Assembly: GCA_002721545.1 (NCBI GenBank)
Contig: PBKR01000003.1
Location: 39,021 to 77,474, forward strand
Direction: 5' to 3'
DNA length: 38,454 nt
Source of the DNA: Nitrosomonadaceae bacterium
GTDB lineage: Bacteria > Pseudomonadota > Gammaproteobacteria > Burkholderiales > Nitrosomonadaceae
The translations under genes were made by a program, and so were the position numbers. Position 1 is the first letter of the stretch; each line of letters opens with the position of its first letter. Shown one piece after another: positions 25,897 through 35,190 of this stretch. The notes beneath the pieces were generated by a model. That model saw nothing but the letters and a program-made list of their open reading frames with translations. It was not told the DNA's origin and made no database searches.

Positions 25897-28566
25897 TTAC
25901 TTGTGAGTCTCAACCTGTATTAACGGTTCATTCATTTCTACAGATGGCTTAACGGGCCTTTTCCTTTTCTTCTTTAATGATACTTTATTCCCTGCTGCAT
26001 CATCACCTGAGAGTATTTTTTTTTCTTGTTTTGTCTCGATCATAACCAATTTATTTGCATTTAGCTCCTCTGTAGTACTATCACTTAATGACAACGATTG
26101 ATCTGCTTTTTCAACCTCAGATTTCAAAGATATTTTAGACTTATTTATTTCTTCACTAGAAGAGTCAGTAATAGAAACCACTGGATCATTAGCACTCTTT
26201 TCTAATACTGATGATGTCTTTGAATCTGAAGAAACTTGAAATGTATTTATTTCTTCTCCTGAAAGAGACTGCTCTTTATTAATAGTCACATCAGTTGAAG
26301 AAACAGATTCTATCTTTTCAGAATTCTTAGTTATCTCTTTAGAGGAATCTGCAGACGTTCCATTTGAAACATTCTTTGATAAAGAACCTGTTCCATTCCC
26401 TCTGTTTTCCTCAATAGTTTGATCTATGGGTTCTTTAATTAAACCTCGTTCATGGCTACGTTCATTTTTATCACGCGGCTTTCCGCCACGACGGCGACGA
26501 GAGCGACCACCCTCCTCTCCCTGAATTGTTTTATTCTCAACTGATAGCTTTTCTTTTTGAGCCAAAGGTTTAGAGTCAAATCTCCCTCTTCCACCACGTG
26601 GTGCACGTGCCTGTTTTCTATTAGCTGCCCTTTCTGTATAATTTTTTTGCTCAGTTCGTGGTGAATTCTGGGCAGCCCCATTTCGTGTCTGAGTTGTTAT
26701 ATTTCCACTAGACTCTTTTGATGTATTATTTGAAATACTATTTTGTTGCGCACTACCTGCTCTCCTAGAACTTCGTTCTCTGCCTTCACGATTTCGATAT
26801 CCGCGGTCTTGTCGCCTTGGTCTTTGTCTATTCGGTCTCCGGTCTTTTACTACTTTCAATTCTTTATTCCCTGACCCGAACCAACTAAAAATCTTATCTA
26901 AAAAAGAAGATTTCTCCTGATCTGATCGTCTTTTTCTATTACGCACAGGCGCTGGTTGCGTTGGAGTAACGCCTTTTACTGCCGCTTGTTGTCTAACTGG
27001 CTGCGTTTTCTGTATTACTACTGATGATGGCAATTTCATGTCTTCTACAGGCTTTTCCACCATCTCATAACTTGTCTGTATTTCACTTGATTTAATATGA
27101 TCATGACGTATACGATCTATATTGTAATTAGGGGTTTCTAAATGAATACTTGGAATCAAAATTACATTAATTTTTAAACGGGCTTCAATAGCATGTATTT
27201 CTGATCGCTTTTCATTTAATAAATATGTAGCTACATCTACCGGTACTTGAGCATGAAGGGCAGCTGTACCATCTTTCATTGCCTCTTCTTGGATAATTCT
27301 GAGAATATGAAGTGCAGAAGAATCAGTACCACGTATATGGCCAGTTCCATGGCATCTTGGACAAAAAGTATCGTTGCTCTCACCTAATGAAGGGCGCAAA
27401 CGCTGACGTGATAATTCTAATAGTCCAAACCTAGAAATTTTTCCTACCTGTACTCTTGCACGATCATAGCGTAGTGCATTTAACAGGCAATTCTCAACTT
27501 CACGCTGATTTTGTATAATTTCCATGTCAATAAAATCAATGACTACAAGACCACCTAAATCACGTAATCGTAATTGACGTGCTATTTCTTCAGCTGCTTC
27601 TATATTAGTATTTAACGCTGTCTGTTCAATATCTGAACCATGCGTAGCCCGAGCGGAATTTACATCAACTGATACTAATGCCTCAGTATGATCAATAACT
27701 ATTGCCCCTCCTGAAAGAAGCGTTACCTGTCGAGAATAAGCAGTCTCAATTTGATGCTCAATCTGAAAACGAGAAAATAGAGGCACATCATCATTATATA
27801 ATTTAATACGAGCTACATTATCAGGCATTACATGACTCATAAATTGATAAGCTTGCTCATGAATATTCTCTGTATCAATTAAAATTTCACCAATTTCTTG
27901 GTGAAAATAATCTCGTATAGCTCGTGTAACAAGACTACTCTCCTTATATATTAAGAATGCGCCACTTTGATTTTTAGAAGCATCTTCAATAGCATGCCAA
28001 AGCTTCAACAGATAGTTTAAATCCCATTGCAATTCTTCTTCACTACGACCAATACCAGCTGTTCGTGCAATAATACTCATACGTGGAGGAATATCTAACT
28101 GGGACATTATTTCACGTAATTCAGCACGGTCTTCACCCTCAATTCGACGAGATACACCCCCTCCACGTGGGTTATTAGGCATCAATACTAAATGACGCCC
28201 TGCTAATGAAATATAGGTTGTTAGAGCCGCTCCCTTAGACCCCCTCTCATCCTTATCTACTTGAACTATAAGCTCTTGTCCTTCACTTAATGCATCTTGA
28301 ATTCGTGGACGCGTAGTACTGGTATTTTCCTTGAAATAAGATTTAGAGACTTCCTTGAATGGCAAAAAGCCATGACGCTCTCCACCATAATCAACAAATA
28401 CAGCTTCAAGGCTAGGCTCAATTCGAGTAATAATTGCTTTATAGATATTACTTTTGTTCTGTTCTTTTACAGCTGACTCAATATCTAAGTCAATTAATTT
28501 TTGACCATCAACAATGGCAACACGAAGCTCTTCTGGCTGCGTTGCATTGAATAACATACGTTTCAT
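25897..28566 (-). CDS. rne: Ribonuclease E
   Basis: RNase E is the main endonuclease of mRNA decay and of rRNA and tRNA processing. This 889-residue protein has a conserved catalytic half with S1 domain (about 35-125), catalytic D301 and N303 (VDVNSAR) and D344 (VVIDFIDM), and the zinc link C402-C405 (CPRCHGTG). After about 510 the tail is disordered: a short amphipathic segment FLDKIFSWFGS (555-565) that may bind membrane, Arg-rich RNA-binding stretches (576-602, 656-663, 688-697), then a Ser/Glu-rich region with a repeated motif (740-838) and a basic end (865-872). Start ATG 28566; GGGAG lies ten bases upstream inside a hairpin. The long tail separates it from RNase G. Confidence 0.96.
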   Translation of the reverse strand: MKRMLFNATQPEELRVAIVDGQKLIDLDIESAVKEQNKSNIYKAIITRIEPSLEAVFVDYGGERHGFLPFKEVSKSYFKENTSTTRPRIQDALSEGQELIVQVDKDERGSKGAALTTYISLAGRHLVLMPNNPRGGGVSRRIEGEDRAELREIMSQLDIPPRMSIIARTAGIGRSEEELQWDLNYLLKLWHAIEDASKNQSGAFLIYKESSLVTRAIRDYFHQEIGEILIDTENIHEQAYQFMSHVMPDNVARIKLYNDDVPLFSRFQIEHQIETAYSRQVTLLSGGAIVIDHTEALVSVDVNSARATHGSDIEQTALNTNIEAAEEIARQLRLRDLGGLVVIDFIDMEIIQNQREVENCLLNALRYDRARVQVGKISRFGLLELSRQRLRPSLGESNDTFCPRCHGTGHIRGTDSSALHILRIIQEEAMKDGTAALHAQVPVDVATYLLNEKRSEIHAIEARLKINVILIPSIHLETPNYNIDRIRHDHIKSSEIQTSYEMVEKPVEDMKLPSSVVIQKTQPVRQQAAVKGVTPTQPAPVRNRKRRSDQEKSSFLDKIFSWFGSGNKELKVVKDRRPNRQRPRRQDRGYRNREGRERSSRRAGSAQQNSISNNTSKESSGNITTQTRNGAAQNSPRTEQKNYTERAANRKQARAPRGGRGRFDSKPLAQKEKLSVENKTIQGEEGGRSRRRRGGKPRDKNERSHERGLIKEPIDQTIEENRGNGTGSLSKNVSNGTSADSSKEITKNSEKIESVSSTDVTINKEQSLSGEEINTFQVSSDSKTSSVLEKSANDPVVSITDSSSEEINKSKISLKSEVEKADQSLSLSDSTTEELNANKLVMIETKQEKKILSGDDAAGNKVSLKKKRKRPVKPSVEMNEPLIQVETHK
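26053..26349 (-). repeat. Repeated acidic motif in the RNase E tail
   Basis: Four copies of a short motif, roughly D/L-S-S/T-x-E-E/I-I/L-N, occur at residues 740-748 (DSSKEITKN), 767-776 (SLSGEEINTF), 801-810 (DSSSEEINKS) and 829-838 (DSTTEELNAN), about 30 residues apart. The DNA is not a clean tandem repeat. The region is predicted disordered from its composition, and the copies could be partner-binding sites. Confidence 0.5.
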
Positions 28567-28576
28567 TATTATATTT

Positions 28577-28597
28577 CTCCCGCGCGCTGATCACGGG
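28577..28597 (-). promoter_or_regulatory. Hairpin masking the rne ribosome-binding site
   Basis: On the rne mRNA, CCCGTG (28597-28592) can pair with CGCGGG (28584-28579), five Watson-Crick pairs and one G-U, with a 7-base loop. The 3' arm overlaps GGGAG (28581-28577), the rne Shine-Dalgarno. The stem is GC-rich in an AT-rich genome. It could lower translation until opened or cleaved, as E. coli rne is autoregulated through its leader. Confidence 0.5.
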
Positions 28598-28719
28598 CGA
28601 GCAAGCCATATATGGTAAAATCCAATCTACTCTACTCATATGATGAAAATCTCTTTTTAAATAATTTTGTCATAAAATCAGACTACAGTTATAAATTTCC
28701 ATTCTCCGGCTTGTTACTT

Positions 28720-28749
28720 GAATTACTGCTTTTCAATTAAGCAGAATTC
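28720..28749 (-). promoter_or_regulatory. Bulged 11-bp hairpin in the rne leader
   Basis: In plus-strand terms GAATT (28720-28724), one unpaired A, and CTGCTT (28726-28731) pair with AAGCAG (28739-28744) and AATTC (28745-28749) around a 7-base loop. It is about 155 bases upstream of the rne start, within the expected leader. It may be a recognition element for RNase E or part of a longer folded leader. Confidence 0.45.
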
Positions 28750-28968
28750 GAAATTCAGTTTCCGTCAGATTCTGATTTAGCCTAACCTAATACATAGGTG
28801 CTATGTTTTTTAACTCTAGAATCTGCGTTTGTTTTGAGCGCGCAATTAATTCGCTATCACTACTTTTATTGGTGAGCAACATTAACCAGGTTTCGGAGTC
28901 GGCTCTTTGCCTTGTTCTGTTAAAATCCTATCAACAGTGTAATTTTTTATACCGGACAGAGGACTAAC

Positions 28969-30000
28969 TTGGGCTCCGAACTTAGAAGTATAGATAAAAT
29001 TATGGATTTAGGCAAAGAATTTCCTCGAAGTAAGGTAATCAATGAAATTATTGGGGAAAATAGCCATAATCAGCGTATTGATAATTTCTTAATTAAACGG
29101 CTTAAAGGAGTCCCCAGAAGCCATATATACATGTGCCTGCGAAAAGGGCAAGTACGAATTAATGGCAAACGAATAAAAGCTAGCTGTCAACTTCAGAAAG
29201 GCGACATGGTGCGCATCCCACCTATAGCCAAAAGAAATACATCCTCAACAAATAAAATTTCTAATTCCAGGCTCATTTCTTTTGATATTTTATTTCAAGA
29301 TGAGTCTCTTTTAGTAATTAACAAGCCTACTGGGGTAGCTGTACATGGTGGAAGTAATATCAGCTTTGGTGTAATAGAACAACTTCGGGCTCAGTACCCT
29401 AATTGGAAATTTTTAGAGCTTGTCCATCGTCTAGATAGAGAAACTTCAGGATCACTGCTTCTAGCCAAAAAGCGTGCAACCCTTATTGAACTGCATAGAC
29501 AAATTCGTGAAAGAGAAATGAAAAAGCATTATCTGGTTTTAGTAAAAGGAAAGTGGCAGAATCACAGGCAAAATGTAAAATTTCCATTAAATAAATATTT
29601 TACAGCCTCTGGAGAGAGGCGAGTAGCAGTGGCTATAGATAAAAAAAACTATTCTCAAAATATGACAGCCCATACAGTATTTACCCTAAAAAAAACCTGG
29701 GAAGATTTTAGCTTATTAGAAGCTGAACTAATAACTGGTCGTACACATCAAATTCGTGTACATCTTGCACATCTTGGGTTTCCAGTTATTGGTGATAATA
29801 AATATGGTGACTTCCAACTTAACAAAAAACTGAGTAAAACTAGTGGGAAAGGCCCTAAATTAAAACGTATGTTTTTGCATGCAAGCTTAGCCATAGTCAC
29901 CCATCCTACTACCGGTAAGATTTTACATCTAGCAGCTCCCTTAACAAATGACCTACAGAAATTCTTAAACGACCTTGATACAAAAGCCAAAAAAATATAA
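28969..30000 (+). CDS. rluC: 23S rRNA pseudouridine synthase RluC
   Basis: RluC makes pseudouridines at positions 955, 2504 and 2580 (E. coli numbering) of 23S rRNA. The 343-residue protein has an S4 RNA-binding domain (about 36-95, 'QRIDNFLIKRLKGVPRSHI') and a RluA-type catalytic domain with D156 in 'VHRLDRETSG', then 'GRTHQIRVH' and 'GDNKYGD'. The start is TTG at 28969, chosen because GAGGA lies just upstream at normal spacing; an ATG at 29002 is an alternative and would give a shorter N-terminus. It is divergent from rne, the usual betaproteobacterial layout, and heads a run with the HAD and sppA genes. Confidence 0.94.
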   Translation: MGSELRSIDKIMDLGKEFPRSKVINEIIGENSHNQRIDNFLIKRLKGVPRSHIYMCLRKGQVRINGKRIKASCQLQKGDMVRIPPIAKRNTSSTNKISNSRLISFDILFQDESLLVINKPTGVAVHGGSNISFGVIEQLRAQYPNWKFLELVHRLDRETSGSLLLAKKRATLIELHRQIREREMKKHYLVLVKGKWQNHRQNVKFPLNKYFTASGERRVAVAIDKKNYSQNMTAHTVFTLKKTWEDFSLLEAELITGRTHQIRVHLAHLGFPVIGDNKYGDFQLNKKLSKTSGKGPKLKRMFLHASLAIVTHPTTGKILHLAAPLTNDLQKFLNDLDTKAKKI

Positions 30001-30044
30001 TAAGTATGCAGGTAAATATGTAACATATTGATCTAATTTACATA

Positions 30045-30701
30045 ATGAAAAGAAAAATTGATCTAATTGTATTTGACTGGGATGGGACCCTAATAAACTC
30101 TGCTGATGCTATAGTATTTTCTATACAGGCCGCCGCAAGTGATTTAGGCATACCTCAGCCATCAAATATGAAAGCACGCTATGTAATTGGCTTAGGATTA
30201 CAAGAAGCTTTAGACCACCTGTTTCCAGGTCTTAGTTCACAAGAATCCTCCAAATTATCTGAACGCTATCGATACCATTACCTTAAGCAAGATAAAGAAA
30301 TATCTCTTTATAAGGGAGTTCCTGAAATTATTAGAACTTTATATAAAAAGAATCTTATGCTAGCAGTTGCAACAGGTAAAAGCCGCGCTGGGCTTAATCG
30401 CGCTTTTAAATCAACTGGATTAGGTGGCTTTTTTCATGCCAGCCGCTGTGCTGACGAGACTCTCTCAAAGCCTAATCCAGCAATGCTCTTGGAATTGATG
30501 TCACAATTTAATGTAAAAGCTAGTCGAACTTTGATGATAGGTGATACGACTCACGACCTATTAATGGCAATAAATGCTGGTGTCTCTCGAGTTGGTGTAA
30601 CATATGGTGCACATTCAAAAAAAGATCTTGAAATTTTAAACCCGCTAACCTGTATAAAAAGTGTTAAGAAATTAGATCTATGGCTAAATAAAAATATCTA
30701 A
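30045..30701 (+). CDS. gph: HAD-family phosphatase, phosphoglycolate-phosphatase-like
   Basis: A 218-residue HAD hydrolase. The motifs are D11-x-D13 in 'VFDWDGTL', the threonine of 'AVATGKSRAG', the lysine of 'SKPNPAML' and the acidic 'MIGDTTHDLLMA'. A helical cap is inserted after motif I, as in phosphoglycolate phosphatase and related enzymes. The precise substrate is not certain from sequence; many beta relatives at this locus are simply called HAD-IA hydrolases. It lies 44 bases after rluC and 67 bases before sppA, on one strand, a conserved trio. Confidence 0.85.
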   Translation: MKRKIDLIVFDWDGTLINSADAIVFSIQAAASDLGIPQPSNMKARYVIGLGLQEALDHLFPGLSSQESSKLSERYRYHYLKQDKEISLYKGVPEIIRTLYKKNLMLAVATGKSRAGLNRAFKSTGLGGFFHASRCADETLSKPNPAMLLELMSQFNVKASRTLMIGDTTHDLLMAINAGVSRVGVTYGAHSKKDLEILNPLTCIKSVKKLDLWLNKNI

Positions 30702-30768
30702 TTAAAATATAAGTCTATTAAATAAAAGCTATTTAAAAGCAGTATTTTTTAAAAGGATTTAAAAGAAA

Positions 30769-31731
30769 ATGAATGATTCAGAAAATCACAAAAAAGGCTG
30801 GGAAAAACAAACACTAGAGAAACTAGCATTCTCTTCAGTGAATGAGCAACGAAGAGCACGTCGCTGGGGAATATTTTTCAAATCTATGACTTTTATATAT
30901 TTATTTATTCTTTTATTTATTGGATTAGGTTGGTTTGGTGACAATGGCGTTACTTTGTCAAAAAAGCATACTGCAATTGTTGATCTTCGTGGTGAAATTT
31001 CTGCTAATAGCGCTAGCAGTGCAGATAATGTAAATGAAGGACTTAGGAATGCATTCAAAGATCAAAACACGCAGGGGGTTATTTTACGTATCAATAGCCC
31101 AGGAGGTAGTCCTGTACAGTCAGGATATATTAATGAAGAGATTAAACGACTACGTGTTGAGTACCCCAATATACCCCTATATGCTGTTATTGAGGATATC
31201 TGCACCTCGGGTGGATATTATGTTGCTGTAGCTGCAGATAAAATATTTGTAAATAAGGCAAGCATAGTTGGCTCAATTGGTGCGCTAATGAATGGATTTG
31301 GGTTCACTGGAACAATGGAAAAACTTGGTATCGAACGAAGATTACTCACAGCTGGTGCAGATAAAGGATTTCTAGATCCCTTCTCACCATCTAATTTGCA
31401 ACAACAAGAATATGCCCAGAAAATGCTAAATGATATACACCAACAATTTATTCAAGTCGTACGAAAAGGTAGAGGAAAACGCTTGAATGAAAAGCACGAG
31501 ATTTTTAATGGAATTTTTAGTGGTATTGTCTGGACGGGCCAGAAAAGTATAGAGCTTGGCCTTACAGATGCACTGGGCAGTACTGATTATGTTGCACGAG
31601 AAATTATTCAGGCTGAATCTATCGTAGATTTCACTACAAAAGAGAGTTTTATGGACCGCTTTGCTAAACGTTTAGGATCAGCCGCTACAAGTGCCTTAAT
31701 AAATGCTAGCAGTAGGTGGAAAATACAATAA
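30769..31731 (+). CDS. sppA: Signal peptide peptidase SppA (short S49 form)
   Basis: A membrane-bound serine peptidase that breaks down cleaved signal peptides. The 320-residue product is the short, single-domain type, about half of E. coli SppA. One membrane helix spans about 38-56 ('SMTFIYLFILLFIGLGWF'). The Ser-Lys dyad is S147 in 'CTSGGYYVA' and K199 in 'AGADKGFLDPF'. The substrate-binding 'ILRINSPGGSPVQSG' motif is present. It is the third gene of the rluC-HAD-sppA run and is convergent with maf, only 16 bases away. Confidence 0.93.
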   Translation: MNDSENHKKGWEKQTLEKLAFSSVNEQRRARRWGIFFKSMTFIYLFILLFIGLGWFGDNGVTLSKKHTAIVDLRGEISANSASSADNVNEGLRNAFKDQNTQGVILRINSPGGSPVQSGYINEEIKRLRVEYPNIPLYAVIEDICTSGGYYVAVAADKIFVNKASIVGSIGALMNGFGFTGTMEKLGIERRLLTAGADKGFLDPFSPSNLQQQEYAQKMLNDIHQQFIQVVRKGRGKRLNEKHEIFNGIFSGIVWTGQKSIELGLTDALGSTDYVAREIIQAESIVDFTTKESFMDRFAKRLGSAATSALINASSRWKIQ

Positions 31732-31747
31732 AAATACTATTAGAAAT

Positions 31748-32344
31748 TTATACTATGTCGACACCCTCTTGCGCTAGCATCTCTACCAAAGCTATCAACG
31801 GCAGACCTATAAGAGCAGTAGGGTCGTCACTTTCCATTCGTTCTATTAACGCTATGCCTAAGCCTTCATACTTTGCACTTCCCGTACAATGATATGGCTG
31901 CTCTTTTTCTAAATAATTTAAAATCTGCTGGTTATTCAATTCACGAAATTTAACATGAGAAGAAATTAGCTTAGACTGTATCTTACCGCTATAACTGTTA
32001 AGAAGGCTCAATGCAGTATGAAAGATTACCTCTTTTCCCTGCATTAAATGTAGCTGCTTAGTTGCATTCTCGTGATTTAATGGTTTTCCTAGTTGGTTGC
32101 CATCTAAAGCTGCCACTTGATCTGCACCAATAATAAGAGCATTTGGATATTTAACAGCTACCGCACGTGCTTTCTCGTCAGCCAAACGGACAGCCGTAGC
32201 TTCTGGAGCCTCATCACTAAAGGCTGTTTCATCTATATCAGGGCTAGATACTTCAAAAGAAAGTTGTAAGCGTAGAAGTAACTCATAGCGATAAGAAGAG
32301 CTTGAGCCCAAGATAAGCTTCTGATTAGGATGTTGTATTTTCAA
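31748..32344 (-). CDS. maf: Maf-like nucleotide pyrophosphatase (YceF type)
   Basis: Maf proteins hydrolyse non-canonical or modified nucleoside triphosphates to monophosphates; the YceF type prefers 7-methyl-GTP. This 198-residue protein has '[14 protein letters not shown]' at the N-terminus, 'SSPDIDE' near 33-39, '[10 protein letters not shown]' with the catalytic Asp, and the ending '[13 protein letters not shown]'. The position opposite yceD-rpmF supports the YceF subtype. The start is TTG at 32344, fixed by an in-frame TAA two codons upstream and the lack of a nearby ATG. No Shine-Dalgarno is seen. Confidence 0.92.
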   Translation of the reverse strand: MKIQHPNQKLILGSSSSYRYELLLRLQLSFEVSSPDIDETAFSDEAPEATAVRLADEKARAVAVKYPNALIIGADQVAALDGNQLGKPLNHENATKQLHLMQGKEVIFHTALSLLNSYSGKIQSKLISSHVKFRELNNQQILNYLEKEQPYHCTGSAKYEGLGIALIERMESDDPTALIGLPLIALVEMLAQEGVDIV

Positions 32345-32348
32345 TGGT

Positions 32349-32357
32349 TGTTATAAT
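32349..32357 (+). promoter_or_regulatory. Extended -10 promoter for yceD-rpmF-plsX-fab genes
   Basis: TGTTATAAT is a perfect extended -10 (TGnTATAAT). No good -35 lies at 17 bases, which is common for extended -10 promoters. Transcription would start near 32364, just before a possible ATG at 32369 and 50 bases before the ATG at 32414, so it favours the later start for YceD. Confidence 0.5.
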
Positions 32358-32413
32358 ATTATTTTTATATGATTTTTGACACTAAAGAACAAAAAATATA
32401 TCATGCGCGCCAT

Positions 32414-32914
32414 ATGTCTGCACGAATTGTTATAGACGCTCATGATTTTGTACGATTTTCTAGGTCACTCCATGGTAATATTACACTTGACAAGTGTACA
32501 CGCCTGAAAGACTATCTTGCCAATAATAGAGGCGACCTAAAATACGAAATAAATGGTATTCTGAATAAAAATGATCAATCTATTTTACAAGTTATCGTAA
32601 AAGGAGAAATAAACCTGCTCTGTCAACGCTGTCTTAGTGAGTTTGCGTATGCATTAAATTTAAAATCAGATTTGCTTCTAGTAAATAATGAAGAAGAGCT
32701 CTCATATCTTGACGAAGATGAATCAATAGAAGGAATTCTAGCCACCTCTGATATGGATATTATAGAGCTTATTGAAGAAGAAATTATTTTAAGTTTACCA
32801 ATTTCCCCGCGTCATAAAGAAGATATATGTCCGGAAAAAGAATTAATTAATAGCTATAAATTAGAAAAGAAGCAACCTTTTGCTAAATTATCAAAACTAA
32901 AAAATCTACAATAA
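32414..32914 (+). CDS. yceD: YceD (DUF177) protein, large-subunit rRNA accumulation
   Basis: A 166-residue protein of the YceD/DUF177 family, encoded just before rpmF in nearly all bacteria and needed for normal 23S rRNA levels. I choose ATG 32414 ([12 protein letters not shown]) because the N-terminal strand pattern then fits the family and the promoter at 32349-32357 would start transcription only about five bases before the longer ATG at 32369. The conserved Cys pair is C70-Q-R-C73 in '[10 protein letters not shown]', and the acidic 'EELIE'-like stretch and '[15 protein letters not shown]' follow. rpmF begins 22 bases downstream, likely on one transcript. Confidence 0.88.
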   Translation: MSARIVIDAHDFVRFSRSLHGNITLDKCTRLKDYLANNRGDLKYEINGILNKNDQSILQVIVKGEINLLCQRCLSEFAYALNLKSDLLLVNNEEELSYLDEDESIEGILATSDMDIIELIEEEIILSLPISPRHKEDICPEKELINSYKLEKKQPFAKLSKLKNLQ

Positions 32915-32936
32915 AGTATTAAAGGAGATTAGTATT

Positions 32937-33116
32937 ATGGCTGTCCAAAAAAGTAAAAAATCACCATCGAAGCGTGGTATGCATAGATCTCATGACTTTC
33001 TGACTAGCCCTCCGCTAGCACTTGAACCTAATACAGGGGAAGTACATATGAGGCACCATATAAGCCCAACTGGTTACTATCGTGGAAAAAAAATTATCAA
33101 AACTAAAGATGATTAA
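32937..33116 (+). CDS. rpmF: Large-subunit ribosomal protein bL32
   Basis: A 59-residue basic protein starting at ATG 32937 with a strong Shine-Dalgarno (AAGGAG, 32922-32927) nine bases upstream. The N-terminus [20 protein letters not shown] and the middle '[22 protein letters not shown]' (in two parts: [12 protein letters not shown] and SPTGYYRG) are the hallmarks of L32. It lacks the zinc-binding cysteines, so it is the C-minus form. It sits in its standard position between yceD and plsX. It is easily missed because of its size. Confidence 0.97.
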   Translation: MAVQKSKKSPSKRGMHRSHDFLTSPPLALEPNTGEVHMRHHISPTGYYRGKKIIKTKDD

Positions 33117-33182
33117 TTTCTAAGTTTACTGGTCTATAAACAATGAATTTCTCAGATTGGCTTATATTTATAAACGTTTAAA

Positions 33183-34220
33183 TTGGATACTACTGTAGCC
33201 ATAGACTGCATGGGTGGTGATCATGGGCCTAAAATAATTGTTCCTTCAGCTATTGATTTTCTCCATCGCAATCCAACAACAAATATCATTCTGGTAGGAA
33301 TACTAGATACGATAGAAGAAGAGTTACGTGCGCTTAATTTTTCTTCTAACTCTAGATTAAAATTATATGGCGCAAGTGAGGTGGTTGATATGGATGAATC
33401 ACCATCACACGCTTTACGTAGTAAAAAAGACTCTTCAATGCGAGTTGCAATAGATTTAGTTAAAAACGGCACAGCTCAGGCCTGTGTTAGTGCTGGAAAT
33501 ACTGGGGCTTTGATTGCAACTTCTCGCTTTGTTTTAAAAACGATACCCGGTATTGATCGTCCAGCCCTAGCTGTAGTGCTACCAACTATTAATGGACATA
33601 CATATGTTCTAGATCTTGGAGCCAATATAGACTGTAGCCCAGAACACCTCCTTCAGTTTGGCGTAATGGGTTCTGCATTGGTATCTTCTGTAGAAAATAA
33701 AAGTAAACCTAGCGTGGGGCTATTAAATATTGGAGAAGAAGCCATCAAAGGTAATGAAGTGACAAAGCGAGCTGCTGAATTATTACGAACTAGTGGAGTT
33801 AATTTTTACGGAAATATAGAAGGAGATGACATTTATAAAGGCACAACAGATGTGGTTGTATGTGATGGTTTCGTTGGCAATGTTGCTCTAAAAACTTCAG
33901 AAGGAGTAGCGCAAATGTTAGCTAAATACTTACGACAAGAGTTCCGGCGCAACCTTCTTACAAAATTAGCAGGTTTTGTTACTTTACCTGTTATCAAGGC
34001 CTTTAAGCGCAGAGTGGATCACCGTAGATATAATGGTGCAAGCTTACTTGGCTTGTGTGGAATAGTAGTTAAAAGTCATGGCTCTGCTGATAGCTATGCT
34101 TTTGGGTTTGCTATTAAACGAGCAGTTGAAGAGATTGAAGGTAAAGTACAGAACCAAATAAGTGAGCACATATCAGAATCACCCCATCCCTCTCTCCAAA
34201 CCGAACCCTTATCGAAATAG
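33183..34220 (+). CDS. plsX: Phosphate acyltransferase PlsX
   Basis: PlsX makes acyl-phosphate from acyl-ACP, the first step of phospholipid synthesis by the PlsX/PlsY route. The 345-residue length is normal. The N-terminus '[14 protein letters not shown]', the middle 'GNTGALIA' and the late '[18 protein letters not shown]' are family signatures. The start must be TTG at 33183: an in-frame TAA lies at 33171-33173, and the first ATG (codon 10) would remove the conserved AIDC strand. It follows rpmF by 66 bases and precedes fabH by 8 bases, as in many bacteria. Confidence 0.96.
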   Translation: MDTTVAIDCMGGDHGPKIIVPSAIDFLHRNPTTNIILVGILDTIEEELRALNFSSNSRLKLYGASEVVDMDESPSHALRSKKDSSMRVAIDLVKNGTAQACVSAGNTGALIATSRFVLKTIPGIDRPALAVVLPTINGHTYVLDLGANIDCSPEHLLQFGVMGSALVSSVENKSKPSVGLLNIGEEAIKGNEVTKRAAELLRTSGVNFYGNIEGDDIYKGTTDVVVCDGFVGNVALKTSEGVAQMLAKYLRQEFRRNLLTKLAGFVTLPVIKAFKRRVDHRRYNGASLLGLCGIVVKSHGSADSYAFGFAIKRAVEEIEGKVQNQISEHISESPHPSLQTEPLSK

Positions 34221-34228
34221 GGATAACC

Positions 34229-35188
34229 ATGGCACATTCAAAAATTATAGGCACGGGTAGTTATTTACCAGGAAAAATCCTAACTAATCAAGATCTTGAA
34301 TCTATAGTTGATACCAGTGACTTGTGGATACGAAGTAGAACAGGTATTGAGCAACGACATATAGCAGCCGAAGATGAAATGGCAAGTGACCTAGCTGTTA
34401 ATGCTTGTCTCAAAGCGATTGAATCAGCTGAAATTAATGTCAACAAAATTGATCTTATTATTGTTGCTACTACTACTCCAGATATGACTTTCCCGAGCAC
34501 AGCATGTATTTTACAAAATAAACTTGGTATCAAAGATTGTGCTGCATTTGACGTACAAGCAGTATGCAGTGGTTTTGTCTATGCGCTTGCTACTGCAGAT
34601 ATGTTTATCCGCTCAGACAGATGCAATACTGCACTTGTGGTCGGTACTGAGATATACTCGCGCCTACTTGACTGGAATGATCGTAGTACCTGTGTATTAT
34701 TTGGAGATGGAGCAGGTGCAGTCTTAATTTCGAAATCTAATCATCAAGGTATCCTTTCTAGTCACCTACATGCAGATGGTAGCCACTATAATACTCTTTC
34801 ACTACCTGGAAACATTGCATGTGGAAAAATTCAAGGTAAGCCATTTGTTTCTATGGAAGGAAATACAGTATTCAAATTTGCTGTTAGAGTTATGGAAGAG
34901 ATTGTTCATGAAGCTTTGTCCGAAAATAATTTACAAATATCTGAAATAGATTGGCTAATCCCTCACCAAGCAAATATCCGTATCATTAAATCAACAGCAA
35001 AAAAGCTTGGTTTACCTATGGATAAAGTGGTAACGACTATAGCTAAGCACGCTAATACCTCTGCTGCCTCTATCCCGCTTGCTTTGGATATAGCAGTACG
35101 TGACAAACGAATTCAGCCTAATCAATATATAGTGCTAGAAGGAGTTGGCAGTGGATTTACCTGGGGCGCGGTATTAATCCGCTGGTGA
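34229..35188 (+). CDS. fabH: 3-oxoacyl-ACP synthase III FabH
   Basis: FabH condenses acetyl-CoA with malonyl-ACP to begin fatty-acid synthesis. The 319-residue protein has the full triad: C113 in '[12 protein letters not shown]', H246 in 'IPHQANIRI' and N276 in 'KHANTSAAS'. The C-terminal '[17 protein letters not shown]' (within the last 20 residues) is typical. It starts 8 bases after plsX and ends just before fabD, so translation is likely coupled along the operon. Confidence 0.97.
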   Translation: MAHSKIIGTGSYLPGKILTNQDLESIVDTSDLWIRSRTGIEQRHIAAEDEMASDLAVNACLKAIESAEINVNKIDLIIVATTTPDMTFPSTACILQNKLGIKDCAAFDVQAVCSGFVYALATADMFIRSDRCNTALVVGTEIYSRLLDWNDRSTCVLFGDGAGAVLISKSNHQGILSSHLHADGSHYNTLSLPGNIACGKIQGKPFVSMEGNTVFKFAVRVMEEIVHEALSENNLQISEIDWLIPHQANIRIIKSTAKKLGLPMDKVVTTIAKHANTSAASIPLALDIAVRDKRIQPNQYIVLEGVGSGFTWGAVLIRW

Positions 35189-35190
35189 AT

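Larger units (their letters stand above)
28567..28968. other. 402-base structured divergent region between rne and rluC
   Basis: No gene is found. On the minus strand most of this should be the rne leader. It holds a hairpin over the rne ribosome-binding site (28577-28597), an 11-bp bulged hairpin (28720-28749) and a short perfect palindrome TCAGATTCTGA (28765-28775). The end near rluC is locally more GC-rich than the rest. Promoters for rne and rluC must lie here, but I cannot place either with confidence. Confidence 0.55.
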
